A model generated the notes under the pieces. It saw only the letters and a list, made by a program, of their open reading frames with translations, was not told the DNA's origin and did no database searches. Shown here in pieces: positions 1-7,908 of a stretch of 64,000 nucleotides of DNA. Positions within the stretch are counted from its first letter, which is position 1. Every line of letters starts with the position of its first letter. The stretch comes from Sphaerisporangium krabiense (GTDB lineage: Bacteria; Actinomycetota; Actinomycetes; Streptosporangiales; Streptosporangiaceae). A program made the position numbers and the translations under genes. Location: the NCBI RefSeq assembly GCF_014200435.1, contig NZ_JACHBR010000002.1, forward strand, positions 300,501 to 364,500. The letters run 5' to 3'.

Positions 1-1
1 C

Positions 2-649
2 ATCGCCTCGACGCGGGAGGAGTCCGACCACCGCGTCGGGCGGCAGCGCATGCGCGACGAGCTCGTCACGCTGCTGCTGGCCGGGCACGAGACCACGGCG
101 AGCACGCTGTCGTGGACGTTCCACCTCATCGACGGGCACCCGGAGGTGCGCGAGCGGCTGCACGCCGAGGCCGTCGAGGTGCTCGGCGACCGGCTCCCGG
201 TCTTCGAGGACCTGACCCGGCTGACGTACACCGCGATGGTGGTGGAGGAGGTCATGCGCCTCTACCCGCCGGTGTGGATGCTGCCCCGGGAGGCCCAGGG
301 CGACGACGAGGTGGGCGGCTACCACGTGCCCAAGGGCGCCGACGTGCTGATCAGCCCCTACACGCTGCACCGGCACCCGGCGTTCTGGGACAGGCCCGAG
401 GTGTTCGACCCCGAGCGGTTCGACCCGGGACGCCCCTCGGGACGCCCCCGATACGCCTACATCCCCTTCGGCGCGGGACCGCGGTTCTGCGTCGGCAACC
501 ACCTCGGCATGATGGAGGCCACGTTCGTGATCGCCATGGTGGCGCGCGACCTGCGGCTCGCCAAGGTGCCGGGGTACAAGGTGGTCCCCGAGCCCATGCT
601 GTCGCTGCGGGTGCGCGGCGGACTGCCCATGACGGTGCACCCCGCCTGA
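2..649 (+). CDS. Cytochrome P450, C-terminal part (5' end outside window)
   Basis: The reading frame is open from the window edge, so only the last 216 residues of a P450 are present. Visible marks are the I-helix AGHETT, the ExxR helix (EEVMRLYPP), the PERF-type motif FDPERFDPG and the heme-thiolate loop FGAGPRFCVG with its cysteine ligand. The style (long linker after ExxR, LYPPVW) resembles the CYP102/CYP4-like bacterial group more than the usual CYP105/107 tailoring enzymes. It is a heme monooxygenase needing external electron donors, and no ferredoxin gene is seen nearby. It probably oxidises a cluster intermediate; the substrate is unknown. It converges on the AraC gene and ends before a strong hairpin. 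Confidence 0.93.
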   Translation: MASTREESDHRVGRQRMRDELVTLLLAGHETTASTLSWTFHLIDGHPEVRERLHAEAVEVLGDRLPVFEDLTRLTYTAMVVEEVMRLYPPVWMLPREAQGDDEVGGYHVPKGADVLISPYTLHRHPAFWDRPEVFDPERFDPGRPSGRPRYAYIPFGAGPRFCVGNHLGMMEATFVIAMVARDLRLAKVPGYKVVPEPMLSLRVRGGLPMTVHPA

Positions 650-666
650 GCGGAGACCCTCTCCAC

Positions 667-705
667 CCGCCGCCGGCCCCGGGCGCGTCCCGGCGCCGGC
701 GGCGG
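667..705 (+). terminator. Hairpin after the P450
   Basis: CGCCGCCGGC near 668-677 pairs with GCCGGCGGCG near 695-704 around a GC-rich loop, 18 bases after the P450 stop. There is no T-run, as is usual in high-GC actinomycetes. Confidence 0.5.
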
Positions 706-1092
706 GGCCCTCGCGCGCGGGATCGTGGCCGGCTTTCCCACGCGCGACAGGGGTCACATTCGCCTGCCCCTTAAGGGACGCATTCCTTTTCCGTGGCACG
801 GCGGATTTCCGCGCCGGCCCTTTGGGGGCCGTGTCAGGGGGCGCGGGAGATGATCAGGGGTGGCGGCGGCATGCCGTCGTGAACGACGATGGTCACGTTC
901 CGGGGGGACTCATCGTCACGCCGTGTTCCGCCATTGCGCGGCGCGGCGTCGTTCTCATATTCCCGGAAATGACGCGTCCCGTGCGGTACGCCGGGGCGCC
1001 ATTCGCGCGTGCGATTCTTTTTCCGCGGGCCCGTGGCTGTTTCCGGGCGCGCGGCGCGCGTGCGCCCGGAGAACCGGGCCGCCAAAGGAAAA

Positions 1093-1117
1093 GGACGGGC
1101 CTGGCCGGGGCCCGTCC
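1093..1117 (-). terminator. Hairpin after the AraC gene
   Basis: GGACGGGCC at 1093-1101 pairs with GGCCCGTCC at 1109-1117. It lies 34 bases beyond the AraC stop on the minus strand and is a plausible terminator. Confidence 0.45.
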
Positions 1118-1150
1118 GTCGCCGTGCGCCGCGCGGGGTGCGGCGCAGGC

Positions 1151-1921
1151 TCAGTGGGTGAGCTGGGGAACGCCGTCCGAGAGCAGGTCGCGCAGGGCGA
1201 GCAGGACGGGCGGGTCTAGGGGGCGGATGGGGCGGAGCCGCAGGTGGGCGAGCCGCAGTTCGGCGCCGGGGCGGACCGTGATGGGCCCGTGGCGGCCGAT
1301 GCACAGGCCCTCGTCCCCGCCGGCGGGGTGGGGGACGGCGTCCTCCCTGCCAGGGGCGACGGACTGCGCCATCAGGTGCCACTCGCCCTGCGGCACGTCC
1401 TCCAGGACGAAGGGTCCCGGCCTGCGCAGGATCGTGTACCGGACGGGCTTTCCTTCGAGGATTCTGTCGGGGAACAGCCCGGCGAAGATGGGCTGGTCCT
1501 TGAGCGGGGACGAGATGTCGCCCCTGATGGTCGTCACCGGCCTGCCCCGCCCGTCGCCGGCCCCCGAGTCGGGCGGCATCTGCGGCGTGATGCTCTTGAG
1601 CTGCCGGTACTTCGTGGGGGAGAGTCCCACGCTCGCGGTGAACCGCGAGCTGAAGGTCCCCACGCTGGAATAGCCGACCCGGTGGCTGATGTCGGTGACC
1701 GTCAGCGAGGTGGTCGTGAGCAGGCGCTTGGCCTCCTGGATCCGCACCGCCGATAGGAACCGGCCCGGCGACAACCCGGTGACCCGCTGGAACACCCGGG
1801 AGAAGTGGAACTTGCTGAACATCGCGGTACGCGCCATGTCGTTGATGGTCAGCTGCTCACCGAGGTTCTCGTGCATGCTCTTGACGACCCGTAGGACGGC
1901 TTGCTCGATCGCGTTTTCCAT
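1151..1921 (-). CDS. AraC-family transcriptional regulator
   Basis: A 256-residue DNA-binding regulator. The two helix-turn-helix units of the AraC/XylS family lie in the first 110 residues (LTINDMARTAMFSKFHFSRV, then LTVTDISHRVGYSSVGTFSS followed by GLSPTKYRQ), and a C-terminal domain of about 130 residues follows. This order (DNA-binding domain first) is the reverse of classical AraC. The start is placed at 1921, where GGGAGGAG sits just upstream; an ATG at 1987 with its own GGAGG would add 22 residues. It is the only evident pathway-type regulator in the cluster part of the window, so it is the first candidate to read the repeated cluster motif, one copy of which (2212-2232) lies upstream of it. 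That link is inference. Confidence 0.9.
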   Translation of the reverse strand: MENAIEQAVLRVVKSMHENLGEQLTINDMARTAMFSKFHFSRVFQRVTGLSPGRFLSAVRIQEAKRLLTTTSLTVTDISHRVGYSSVGTFSSRFTASVGLSPTKYRQLKSITPQMPPDSGAGDGRGRPVTTIRGDISSPLKDQPIFAGLFPDRILEGKPVRYTILRRPGPFVLEDVPQGEWHLMAQSVAPGREDAVPHPAGGDEGLCIGRHGPITVRPGAELRLAHLRLRPIRPLDPPVLLALRDLLSDGVPQLTH

Positions 1922-2211
1922 GGCTCCTCCCGTGCGCTGGAGGCGCTGTGATAATTGACCCCGAATTGACACGGGAGGACTCGTCATCGTGAGCCTCCGT
2001 CATCTGCTCACACCCCGAAGTGGCGAATGGAGGCCACTCCGCTGCGGTGTGATTTCAGGAATGAACGACGCCCGACGACGACACATCGACGGCACTTGGC
2101 CATGGCATCAGAATTGGGTGCCGCACCTGCTGCGACAACCCCTAGTCGCCCCCTGCGTGCCCATATCCGGCAGACGCGGCGCGGGAATCCCCCCGATCCT
2201 TTGCGCCGAAT

Positions 2212-2232
2212 GACGCCCGTCCCCGGCATTGC
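2212..2232 (-). promoter_or_regulatory. Cluster motif copy 1 (AraC gene)
   Basis: Minus strand reads GCAATGCCGGGGACGGGCGT, a weaker copy of the cluster consensus GCAATYNNGGAGATGCGCCG. It points towards the AraC gene, about 290 bases from the chosen start. Apart from this and the next copy, the 1922-2396 gap shows nothing recognisable. Confidence 0.45.
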
Positions 2233-2314
2233 GCACGCGCGTTCACCGGCCAGAATCCACGTCCCGGTGGCACCGATGTCGGGGGTTAGGGGGGTGTTCG
2301 TCCGGAATGCGAAA

Positions 2315-2335
2315 GCAACTCAGGAGATGCACCTG
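2315..2335 (+). promoter_or_regulatory. Cluster motif copy 2 (DUF5987-GMC operon)
   Basis: Plus strand reads GCAACTCAGGAGATGCACCT, matching the cluster consensus, 62 bases upstream of the DUF5987 start and on the same strand. The embedded GGAGATG resembles a ribosome site with a start codon but has no spacing. Confidence 0.65.
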
Positions 2336-2396
2336 TGCAGGCGATGCCGTTCCATGAACTGGTCAGCAGCCGACCTGGACGAGCGAGGATACGCGT

Positions 2397-2966
2397 ATGC
2401 GACCGCCATCCACAGATGTAGACGAAACCAGGACGATGACGCTGGAGGCGTTCGCGGACACGATCGTCCCCGGCGAGAAGCGCTCACCGGACGACCGGGC
2501 CATCGCCGGCGCCACCACCGGGGGCGGCGCGGTGCAGGCCGGGGCCCTTGACCTGCTCGGATGGGACGCGACCGGGCTGACCGAGGGGCTGGACGGCTTC
2601 GTCACCGCCCTCACCGGCCACGCCACGGCGTACGCCCTCGAGCACGGCCTGGACCTGGACCCGGCCGTCCCGCCGTTCGTGTCCCTCACCTTCGAGCACC
2701 GCACCGCGCTGGTGCGGCGGCTCACCACGCCCGGCCACCCCGAGAAGGAGCTCTGGGTCAGCCTCGCCCTGTTCTGCAACATGGCCTTCGACTCCGCCGC
2801 GCACATGAGCACCGCCGACGCCATCGCCCAGGGACACCCGGGCCTGCTGGCCATGGGCATCGAGAAGCCCGACGCCGACGGGCGGTGGAGGTTCCCGAAC
2901 TTCTCCTACGGCCGGCCGCTGGCCCGCCTGCACCCGGACACGACCCCCACAGGGAGTCCCTCATGA
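2397..2966 (+). CDS. DUF5987-like small partner of the GMC oxidoreductase
   Basis: A 189-residue protein resembling the DUF5987 / gluconate-2-dehydrogenase small-subunit type. It opens with MTLEAFADTIVPGEKRS, like the 'FADTIVPG' opening of such small subunits, and is mostly helical, without a signal peptide or membrane segment. The start at 2397 has GAGGA seven bases upstream; a second ATG at 2436 lacks a good ribosome site. Its stop overlaps the next start (ATGA at 2963-2966), so it should be made in step with the GMC oxidoreductase and probably forms a complex with it. Its own activity is unknown. The family name is by recognition, not by a search. Confidence 0.8.
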   Translation: MRPPSTDVDETRTMTLEAFADTIVPGEKRSPDDRAIAGATTGGGAVQAGALDLLGWDATGLTEGLDGFVTALTGHATAYALEHGLDLDPAVPPFVSLTFEHRTALVRRLTTPGHPEKELWVSLALFCNMAFDSAAHMSTADAIAQGHPGLLAMGIEKPDADGRWRFPNFSYGRPLARLHPDTTPTGSPS

Positions 2967-4618
2967 CCAGCACGGAACGCACCGACGTCCTCGTGGTCGG
3001 CAGCGGCTTCGGCGGCGCGATCGCGGCCTACCACCTCGCGGCGGGCGGGGCCCGGGTCGTCGTGCTCGAACGCGGACCCTGGCTGACCGGCCAGGACTTC
3101 GACCACGACTTCAAGCTCGGCTCGTCCTACACCCGGGCCTTCGACTTCACCGTCGGCGACGGCATGAGCATCCTCGGCGGCAACTGCGTCGGCGGCGGCA
3201 GCGTCGTCTACTTCGCCGCGATGCCGCGCGCCCCCCGGTTCGTCTTCGAGCGGCACGGAAGCATCGGCCGCCGCATGTGGCCGGCCGCCGTCAACCGCGA
3301 CACCCTCGACCCCTGGTACGACCGGGTGGCGGAGTCCATCCCGATCACGCAGCAGAGCTGGGACGACGTCACCTACGCCGGCGGGCTGTGGGCCGCGGCC
3401 TGTGACCACGCGGGACGCACCGCCAACCCGGTCCCGGCCGCGATCGACCGGAGCAAGTGCACCAACTGCAACTGGATGATGGCCGGGTGCCACTTCGACG
3501 CCAAGCAGTCGCTGCTGCTCAACTACCTGCCCGCGGCCGTCGCGCACGGCGCCGAGATCCGCCCCCTGCACGAGGTGCAGCAGATCTCGCGCACCGACGA
3601 CGGCGGCTACCGCGTGCACTACGACGTCATGGACGACGAGGACTACCGCCTGCGCGGCGAGAGCGGCACGATCGACGCCAAGATCGTCATCCTCGCCGCG
3701 GGCGCCGGCGCCACCCCCGTCATCCTCCAGCGCAGCGAGGCCACGCTCGGCGCCATGCCGCACGCCGTCGGCCGGTACTTCTCCGGCAACGGCGAGCGCC
3801 TCAACACCGCGATCATCAACGAGGACAAGGCGCGCGAGGTGCTCGGCCTCGAACGCGAGAACGGCCTGGCGTACGCGGCGAACCAGATCGGCAAGGGCCC
3901 GGTCGTCGCCAACTGGGACCGGCTCGACGGCTCGCTGCCGGAGTTCGAGCGCTTCTCGCTGGAGCAGCTCTACTTCCCGCCCGGCCTCGGCACGATCCTC
4001 GCCGAGGTGCCCGGCGCGACCGGCCCGAGCTGGTTCGGCGTGGACAAGAAGGAGATCCTCAAGCGCTGGCAGTCCTGGCTCATCATCTTCCAGATGATCG
4101 AGGACAACAACGAGGGCGTCTTCGGCCCGCCGCCCGCCAAGGGCAACGCCGACCGGCTCTCCCAGCAGATGCTCGGCGTCGGCCGCCTCAAGTACGACCC
4201 GACCCCGCAGACCCTGCGCGCCTGGGCCATGGCGGACGCCGAGGTCAAGGACATCCTGGAGCGGGACGGCATCGCCGAGGTCGCCGCCTGGACCAACGAC
4301 GTGGTCGGCGCCTACACCGTCCACCCGCTGTCCTCCTGCCGCATCGGCGACGACCCGGCCACCTCCGCCCTGGACGACCGCAACGAGCTGCGCGGCCACC
4401 CGGGCATCTTCGTCACCGACGGCTCGGCCGTGCCGGGCGCGCTCACCGTCAACCCGGCGATGACCATCTCGGCCCTGGCCGAGCGGGCCATCCCCGGCAT
4501 CGTCGCCGCCGCACGCGAGCGCGGCGTCGAGGTCACCTACGGAGCCCCGGCCCCCGACGGCTCGACCAGCGGACGGCGCGGCGTCGCCCCGCTGATCCCG
4601 AGCCTCTCGCGCCGATAA
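2963..4618 (+). CDS. GMC-family flavoprotein oxidoreductase
   Basis: A 551-residue FAD enzyme of the glucose-methanol-choline family, close in style to cholesterol oxidase-like dehydrogenases. The N-terminal dinucleotide fold shows VVGSGFGGAIAAYHL and an acidic end to the second strand (LERGPW). A flavin-contacting segment GGNCVGGGSVVY follows. A cysteine-bearing loop (SKCTNCNWMMAGCHFDAK) lies near residues 165-185, and the C-terminal half has HPLSSCRIGDD with the likely catalytic histidine and VNPAMTISALAERA with the partner asparagine. It oxidises an alcohol or a related carbon centre; the substrate is unknown. The frame stays open upstream, but the start at 2963 is fixed by the ATGA overlap and the FAD fold. 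It is probably an oxidative tailoring enzyme with the DUF5987 protein. Confidence 0.92.
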   Translation: MTSTERTDVLVVGSGFGGAIAAYHLAAGGARVVVLERGPWLTGQDFDHDFKLGSSYTRAFDFTVGDGMSILGGNCVGGGSVVYFAAMPRAPRFVFERHGSIGRRMWPAAVNRDTLDPWYDRVAESIPITQQSWDDVTYAGGLWAAACDHAGRTANPVPAAIDRSKCTNCNWMMAGCHFDAKQSLLLNYLPAAVAHGAEIRPLHEVQQISRTDDGGYRVHYDVMDDEDYRLRGESGTIDAKIVILAAGAGATPVILQRSEATLGAMPHAVGRYFSGNGERLNTAIINEDKAREVLGLERENGLAYAANQIGKGPVVANWDRLDGSLPEFERFSLEQLYFPPGLGTILAEVPGATGPSWFGVDKKEILKRWQSWLIIFQMIEDNNEGVFGPPPAKGNADRLSQQMLGVGRLKYDPTPQTLRAWAMADAEVKDILERDGIAEVAAWTNDVVGAYTVHPLSSCRIGDDPATSALDDRNELRGHPGIFVTDGSAVPGALTVNPAMTISALAERAIPGIVAAARERGVEVTYGAPAPDGSTSGRRGVAPLIPSLSRR

Positions 4619-4632
4619 GGAGGGGGCGGGCG

Positions 4633-5736
4633 ATGGGCAGGATGCTCAGCCGTGCGACGCTGCCGGGGACGCTGTCCCACGTCCGGCACGTCACCCCGGT
4701 ACGACCCCGTACCGCGCCGGACCTGGTCGCGCGGGTCTACGCGCAGGTGGAGCGTGACTTCGGCATGCTGGCGCCGCCGATGCTCCTGCACTCGCCCGCT
4801 CCCGGCACCCTCGCGGCGTCCTGGGCGATGCTGCGGGAATCCCTCCTGGCCGCCGGGACCGCCGCCCGGCCGCTGAAGGAGGCGGTCGCGACCGCCGTGT
4901 CGCGCGGCAACGCCTGCCCCTACTGCGTCGACGTGCACCAGGCCACGATGGACGGCCTGGCGCGCGGCGGCCACGCCGCGCTGATCGCGGCCGGCCGGGA
5001 CGAGGAGATCGACGACCCCGGCGTGCGCCGGGTGGCGTCGTGGGCGCGGGCGATCGGGACGCGCGACGCGGCGGCGCGGCACGAGCCGCCCCTGCCGGCC
5101 GAGCCGCTGCGCGAGCTGACCGCGGTGGCGGTCACCTTCCACTACCTCAACCGCATGGTCAACGTGTTCCTCACCGAGTCGCCGCTGCCGCCCGAGGTGC
5201 CCACCGGCGCACGCGGCCGGCTGCTGCGGGTGTTCGGCCTGGTCATGCGGCGGTACGCCCGCCGCGCGGCCACGCCGGGCGACGCGCTCGCCCTGCTGCC
5301 GGACGCCCCGCCGCCCGCCGACCTCGGGTGGGCGCAGGGCTCGCCGGGCCTGACCGCCGCGTTCGCCCGCGCGGCCGCCGCCATCGACGAGGCCGGCGCC
5401 CGCTCGGTGCCCGGCCCGGTCCGCGACCTGGTGGCGGAGCGGCTGGCCGGGTGGGACGGCGCGCCCACCGGCATCAGCCGCGCCTGGGTGGCGCAGGCCG
5501 TGACCGCGCTGCCGCCGGACCTGCGCCCGGCCGGACGGCTGGCGCTGCTCACCGCGATGGCCTCCTACCAGGTCGACGACGGGCTCGTCGCCGACTTCCG
5601 CGAGGGGACGCCGGACGACCGCGCGCTGGTCGAACTCACCGCGTGGGCGAGCATGGCGGCGGCGCGCAGGATCGGCTCCTGGAGCACGGCGCGCCCCCAG
5701 ACCGCGCCCCCAGCTATTCGCATAAGCCGCCCTTGA
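4633..5736 (+). CDS. AhpD/carboxymuconolactone decarboxylase-like protein
   Basis: A 367-residue protein with the CxxC-His signature of the AhpD-like fold (NACPYCVDVHQATMDGLA, near residues 95-112) and the helical surroundings typical of the family. It is about twice the usual length; the second half (from about residue 190) may be a degenerate repeat of the fold without the CxxC. Family members are thiol-based peroxidases or lactone decarboxylases. The start has AAGGAGGGGG about nine bases upstream and lies 14 bases after the GMC stop, so it is the third gene of that operon. Reducing a peroxide or disulfide formed by the flavoenzyme is a possible role, but this is inference. Confidence 0.82.
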   Translation: MGRMLSRATLPGTLSHVRHVTPVRPRTAPDLVARVYAQVERDFGMLAPPMLLHSPAPGTLAASWAMLRESLLAAGTAARPLKEAVATAVSRGNACPYCVDVHQATMDGLARGGHAALIAAGRDEEIDDPGVRRVASWARAIGTRDAAARHEPPLPAEPLRELTAVAVTFHYLNRMVNVFLTESPLPPEVPTGARGRLLRVFGLVMRRYARRAATPGDALALLPDAPPPADLGWAQGSPGLTAAFARAAAAIDEAGARSVPGPVRDLVAERLAGWDGAPTGISRAWVAQAVTALPPDLRPAGRLALLTAMASYQVDDGLVADFREGTPDDRALVELTAWASMAAARRIGSWSTARPQTAPPAIRISRP

Positions 5737-5778
5737 TTTCCAGGGTCAACGGAATTGCAAATCGATAGTAAGACGAAG

Positions 5779-5800
5779 GCACTCACGGAGAAGACACCCG
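5779..5800 (+). promoter_or_regulatory. Cluster motif copy 3 (TIGR03084-prephenate dehydrogenase operon)
   Basis: Plus strand reads GCACTCACGGAGAAGACACC, 184 bases before the GTG start at 5984. It differs from the consensus in having AAG where most copies have ATG, as do copies 4 and 7. Confidence 0.5.
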
Positions 5801-5983
5801 AATTCGCCTGATGCATGCTTGGTTCGTGGCGGACGCGACGTGCTAATTCCGTCTCCGTCGAATCGACATTCATTTTCAGATGCCTCCTGAGCTGGGCGGC
5901 AGCGATCGATAAGGCGCGCGCACGCGGGCCGAAAACGGTTTTCATTCGTTCGACAAGGTTATTTCAGTGAGAGGACTGCAGGC

Positions 5984-6787
5984 GTGAGCGAGCTTGATGA
6001 GGTGCTGCGGGCGCTGACCGACGAAGGCGAGGAACTCGACCGCGTGGTCGCCGGCCTCGACCCTTCGCAGTGGAAACTGCCCACCCCCGCCCCCGGATGG
6101 ACGATCGCCGACCAGATCGCGCACCTGACCTTCATCTTCGGCCTCGCCAGGACCGCCGCCGAGGACGCCGAGGCGTTCAAGGCGCTGGTCGCGGGCGCCG
6201 AGAAGGACTTCAACGGCGCGGTCAACGCCGCGCTCGGCCTGTTCGCCGGCGACAGCCAGGAGACGCTGATCGCCAAGTGGCGCGGCGAGCGCGCCGACGT
6301 CGTGACCGCCCTCGCCGCCGTGCCGGCGGGCCAGGTCGTGCCGTGGCTGGTCAACCCGCTGCCGCCGGTCATCCTCGCCTGCGCCGGCATCATGGAGCAG
6401 TTCGCGCACGGCCAGGACATCTATGACGCGCTCGGCGTCCAGCGCCGGTACACCGACCACATCAAGCACCTGGTGGTCTTCGCCGTCCTGACCAAGGACT
6501 TCGGCTACCTGTCGCGCGGCCTCACCCCGCCCGCCACCGAGTTCCGCTTCGAGCTCACCGCCCCGTCCGGCGAGCTGTGGGCGTTCGGGCCCGAGGACGC
6601 CACGCAGCGGATCACCGGTCCGGCCGCGGACTTCTGCCTGCTCGCCACCCGCCGCCGGCACCGCGACGACCTCGCCGTCGTCGCCACCGGCGAGGAAGCC
6701 GACCACTGGCTGGACATCGCCCAGTGCTACCGGGGCCCCGCGGGCGAGGGCCGCAGGCCGGGCCAGTTCGCCGTCGCCCGGGTCTGA
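5984..6787 (+). CDS. TIGR03084/DinB-like metal-binding protein
   Basis: A 267-residue protein of the DinB / mycothiol-dependent maleylpyruvate isomerase superfamily (TIGR03084 type). The N-terminal four-helix bundle has PTPAPGWTIADQIAHL with the first metal-binding histidine and, later, EQFAHGQDIYDALG with the second. Members bind a divalent metal and often use mycothiol, the actinobacterial thiol. The start is a GTG with GAGGA upstream. It is followed after 51 bases by the prephenate dehydrogenase. Relatives occur in many actinomycete clusters with unclear roles; isomerisation, thiol conjugation or detoxification of the product are all possible. Confidence 0.82.
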   Translation: MSELDEVLRALTDEGEELDRVVAGLDPSQWKLPTPAPGWTIADQIAHLTFIFGLARTAAEDAEAFKALVAGAEKDFNGAVNAALGLFAGDSQETLIAKWRGERADVVTALAAVPAGQVVPWLVNPLPPVILACAGIMEQFAHGQDIYDALGVQRRYTDHIKHLVVFAVLTKDFGYLSRGLTPPATEFRFELTAPSGELWAFGPEDATQRITGPAADFCLLATRRRHRDDLAVVATGEEADHWLDIAQCYRGPAGEGRRPGQFAVARV

Positions 6788-6838
6788 CCGGGACACCGCG
6801 GAAAGAATGGCAACCGTCATGGTCCCGGGCGAGGTCTG

Positions 6839-7711
6839 ATGCATCCCGCCACGCTGCGCCGCGTCACGATCATGGGGAGCGGCCTGATCGGGACCTCCAT
6901 CGGGCTGGCGCTGCGGCGCTCCGGCGTCCTCGTCGCGCTGTCCGACCGCGACGAGGACGTCGTCGCCAAGGCCGAGATGATGGGCGCCGGCGTCGCGCTG
7001 ACGCCCGGCGACCCTCCCGCCGACGTCGTCCTCATCGCCACCCCGCCGTCCATCGTCGCCAAGGTCCTGCGCGACGCGCAGTCCCGCGGGCTCGGCGCCG
7101 CCTACACCGACGTCGCCAGCACCAAGGCCGGCATCGTCGCCGAGGCCGAGCGCGCGGGATGCGACCTTTCGACCTACGTCCCCGGGCATCCGATGGGGGG
7201 CCGCGAGCTGTCGGGGCCGTTCGCCGCGCGGGCGGACCTGTTCGCCGGACGGCCCTGGCTGCTGTGCCCGCACCCGTCCACGCCGCCCGCCCTGTTGTCC
7301 CTGGTCGCCGAGCTGGCCACCGCCTGCGGCGCGGCGCCCGAGGTGATCGAGGCCCGCAAGCACGACCAGATCGTGGCCACGGTCTCGCACGTGCCGCACC
7401 TGGTGTCGGCCGCGCTCGCCGCCCGGTTCTGCGCCGCGGACGACACCACCTTGTCGCTGGTCGGCAAGGGCCTGCAGGACACCACCCGGATCGCCACCGG
7501 CGACCCCGGTCTGTGGTCGGACATCCTCGCGCAGAACGCCGACGCCGTCGCCGCCGTGCTGGACCTGGTGGTGGACGACCTCGCCGACGCGGCCCGCGCG
7601 CTGCGCGGGCTGGAGCACGGCGGCCACGGCCGGCTGTCGGAGCTGCTGACCAGGGGAAACCGAGGACGCGAGCACATCGTCCGCGGCCATCGCGCCGCCT
7701 CTCGCGTCTGA
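6839..7711 (+). CDS. Prephenate dehydrogenase (TyrA family)
   Basis: A 290-residue NAD(P)-dependent enzyme that oxidatively decarboxylates prephenate to 4-hydroxyphenylpyruvate on the way to tyrosine. The Rossmann motif is MGSGLIGTSIGLAL near residues 11-24, and conserved segments include TDVASTKAGI, PGHPMGGRELSG and SHVPHLVSAALA with histidines expected in the active site. There is no ACT domain, so feedback control by tyrosine is not evident. The start has GAGG just upstream. A stand-alone copy inside a cluster usually raises precursor supply, suggesting that tyrosine or 4-hydroxyphenylpyruvate feeds the product. It ends immediately before a strong terminator. Confidence 0.92.
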   Translation: MHPATLRRVTIMGSGLIGTSIGLALRRSGVLVALSDRDEDVVAKAEMMGAGVALTPGDPPADVVLIATPPSIVAKVLRDAQSRGLGAAYTDVASTKAGIVAEAERAGCDLSTYVPGHPMGGRELSGPFAARADLFAGRPWLLCPHPSTPPALLSLVAELATACGAAPEVIEARKHDQIVATVSHVPHLVSAALAARFCAADDTTLSLVGKGLQDTTRIATGDPGLWSDILAQNADAVAAVLDLVVDDLADAARALRGLEHGGHGRLSELLTRGNRGREHIVRGHRAASRV

Positions 7712-7713
7712 CC

Positions 7714-7753
7714 GCCGCCCTCCTCCAACGCCACCCGGAGGAGGGCGGCTTTT
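7714..7753 (+). terminator. Intrinsic terminator after prephenate dehydrogenase
   Basis: GCCGCCCTCCTCC at 7714-7726 pairs with GGAGGAGGGCGGC at 7737-7749, a perfect 13-bp stem followed by TTTT. Confidence 0.85.
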
Positions 7754-7845
7754 CTCATGCCCGCCGTCAACGCCTCCCGCGCCGGGAGGCCACGTTCCCC
7801 CGGTGCGGAAAGGACGAGCCGCGGCGCCCGGGCGGGAACGCCGAA

Positions 7846-7885
7846 CGCCCGGCCGGACGAGGCGGGGGCCTGGTCCGGCCGGGCG
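7846..7885 (-). terminator. Hairpin after the second P450
   Basis: CGCCCGGCCGGAC at 7846-7858 pairs with GTCCGGCCGGGCG at 7873-7885. It lies just beyond the P450 stop on the minus strand. Confidence 0.65.
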
Positions 7886-7908
7886 CGAAAGTCACCCGGC
7901 GGGCGCGG

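Larger units (their letters stand above)
650..1150. other. Gene-free stretch between convergent genes
   Basis: This 500-base gap lies between the P450 stop and the AraC stop. It holds two hairpins (667-705 and 1093-1117), one close to each gene end. The middle shows no credible gene; the open frames here are short or antisense and have no recognisable protein content. Confidence 0.6.

Noticed and set aside
2324-2330. GGAGATG within motif copies read as ribosome-binding sites with start codons
   Set aside because: There is no spacing between GGAG and ATG, several copies have AAG or GTG instead, and the real family-supported starts lie 27-290 bases further on.
5871-5890. CATTTTCAGATGCCTCC as another motif copy before the TIGR03084 gene
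   Set aside because: It lacks the GCA start and the purine block; the copy at 5779-5800 fits better.
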